Positions 5,776 through 6,705 of a stretch of DNA of 6,705 bases are shown here, in pieces. Source of the stretch: Solirubrobacteraceae bacterium (GTDB taxonomy: Bacteria; Actinomycetota; Thermoleophilia; Solirubrobacterales; Solirubrobacteraceae); NCBI GenBank assembly GCA_025455895.1, contig JALOLQ010000084.1, forward strand, positions 1 through 6,705. The letters are read 5' to 3'. Under the pieces are notes generated by a model. It ran no database searches. It was not told the origin of the DNA and saw nothing but the letters and a program-made list of their open reading frames with translations. Every line of letters begins with the position of its first letter. The first letter of the stretch is position 1. A program made the translations under genes and the position numbers.

Positions 5776-6705
5776 GCGCTCGAGCCACTCGCGGCGGTGG
5801 TCGCCGAAGCGCACCGCCTCGTAGGTGACCAGCGCGATGAGGATCGCCGTCACGAGCGCGAGCGCGACGAGCGCGTCGATCTCCTTGACGAGCGGGATCA
5901 GCGCGAGCAGCACGACCGCCGCGACCAGCCGCTGGCGGTTCAGCGAGCCGACGTTGCGCAGCCGGAAGGCGATGTGCCCGAGGTAGTAGAGCGCCGGGCC
6001 GGCGCACAGGGCGATCGCCGGGATCGTCTTCAGCGGCTCGTCCTCGCCGGCGAGGACCTTCTTGATCCCGAGCGCGAGCAGCACGATCCCCGCGATCATG
6101 AGGAAGTGGAAGTAGCTGTAGGAGTCGCGCGCGAGCCGGGCGCGGTCGGCGCCGCGCAGCGTGCTGAGCCGGTGCTCGGCGAAGAGCGCGACCATGTCGA
6201 AGTACGCCCACCAGAGCGCCGCGGCGGCCGCCACGCCGAGCGCGGCGCCGGCGATCAGCGCCGCGTCCACGTCCTCGGCCTCGACCCCCGAGCCGAGCGC
6301 GACGATCGACTCGCCCAGCGCGATGATGAGGATCAGCCCGTGGCGCTCGGCGAAGTGCCCGGCGTGCACGCGGAAGCCCGAGGTGTCGCGGAACAGCGGC
6401 GTGCCCGCGTCGAGCACGATCGCGGCGAACCAGATCCACAGCTGCGCGTCGCCGCCGATCACCGCGCCCGCCACGATCAGCGCCGAGCTGAAGAGGAACC
6501 CCGGCGCGAGCTGGAGGATCGCCCCGTGGTTGGGGTCGTCCTCGTCGGTTCCGTACGCGTAGAGGCCGACCTGCATGACCCGGGTGATCGCGTAGGCGAT
6601 GGCGAACGTCAGGGCGTCGTCGCCGAACGCACGCGGGATCGAGAGCGCGACGACGGTGAAGGCGGCCATCGCGACGAAGAACGACAGCCGCGTGCGCGTG
6701 TCCTC
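5764..6705 (-). CDS. LtrA-family (low temperature requirement A) multi-pass membrane protein, N-terminus outside the window
   Basis: The frame is open to the window edge (313 residues plus stop), and residues before the internal ATG at 6669 (EDTRTRLSFFVA) continue naturally, so the start lies beyond 6705. The protein is rich in hydrophobic segments; about ten can be seen, near visible residues 7-24, 31-52, 69-85, 89-105, 123-140, 148-172, 198-217, 227-247, 260-273 and 277-298. The family hallmark HFAERHGLILIIALGES (117-133) and the later YSYFHFLMIAGIVLLALG (196-213) are clear. IPRAFGDD (23-30) also fits the LtrA pattern. A complete LtrA protein is about 370-400 residues, so roughly 60-90 residues are missing. 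The name comes from a Listeria locus needed for growth in the cold; the biochemical role is not settled. Its tail faces the amidase gene 3 bases away. Confidence 0.9.
   Translation of the reverse strand, partial: EDTRTRLSFFVAMAAFTVVALSIPRAFGDDALTFAIAYAITRVMQVGLYAYGTDEDDPNHGAILQLAPGFLFSSALIVAGAVIGGDAQLWIWFAAIVLDAGTPLFRDTSGFRVHAGHFAERHGLILIIALGESIVALGSGVEAEDVDAALIAGAALGVAAAAALWWAYFDMVALFAEHRLSTLRGADRARLARDSYSYFHFLMIAGIVLLALGIKKVLAGEDEPLKTIPAIALCAGPALYYLGHIAFRLRNVGSLNRQRLVAAVVLLALIPLVKEIDALVALALVTAILIALVTYEAVRFGDHRREWLERLRA

Noticed and set aside
5793..5818. Inverted repeat GGCGGTG / CACCGCC near the 3' end of the LtrA gene
   Set aside because: A seven-base stem with a 12-base loop is expected by chance at this GC content. 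The junction repeat at 5751-5775 is better placed as a terminator.

Overview
The window looks like chromosomal DNA from a very GC-rich actinobacterium (roughly 70-75% G+C by eye, with third codon positions almost all G or C). The protein styles (secreted Cys-pair proteins, an amidase with an RHYG-type N-terminal segment, an LtrA-family membrane protein, leaderless-looking GTG starts) fit the Thermoleophilia/Solirubrobacterales group best. That placement is an inference from style, not a database result. There is no rRNA, tRNA, CRISPR array, insertion sequence or phage gene, and no gene-free stretch over 300 bases. Coding sequence fills nearly everything, which is also why many long antisense open frames exist as composition shadows.

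Layout. (1) Bases 2-850, plus strand: 3' part of a gene for a secreted protein made of two related Cys-pair domains; its start lies left of the window. (2) Bases 854-5049, minus strand: a tight three-gene operon read right to left. It encodes a membrane-anchored FMN/[3Fe-4S] glutamate-synthase-like protein (5049-3505), a flavin monoamine oxidase (3508-2156, ATGA overlap with the previous gene), and a 4-hydroxybutyrate/acetyl-CoA-transferase family enzyme (2140-854, 15 bases after the oxidase stop). (3) Bases 5050-5121: a short divergent regulatory region with possible back-to-back promoters and a dyad. (4) Bases 5122-5760, plus strand: a secreted zinc N-acetylmuramoyl-L-alanine amidase. (5) Bases 5764-6705, minus strand: an LtrA-family multi-pass membrane protein whose N-terminus lies right of the window.

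How it may work together. The three-gene operon is the most interesting unit. Its gene order and coupling suggest one pathway in which an amine is oxidatively deaminated, the nitrogen may be handled by a glutamate-synthase-type flavoprotein, and the carbon skeleton is activated or moved between CoA carriers. Polyamine or GABA-like substrates would fit this chemistry, but no substrate can be read from the sequence. The flanking secreted protein, amidase and LtrA protein look like unrelated neighbours.

Structural notes. Both convergent gene pairs are separated by exactly 3 bases, with the opposing stop codons lying in short inverted repeats. A perfect 14-bp stem with a 3-base loop sits at the 3' end of the operon and just beyond the stop of the first gene. 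No clear previously undescribed defence or mobile system is visible.
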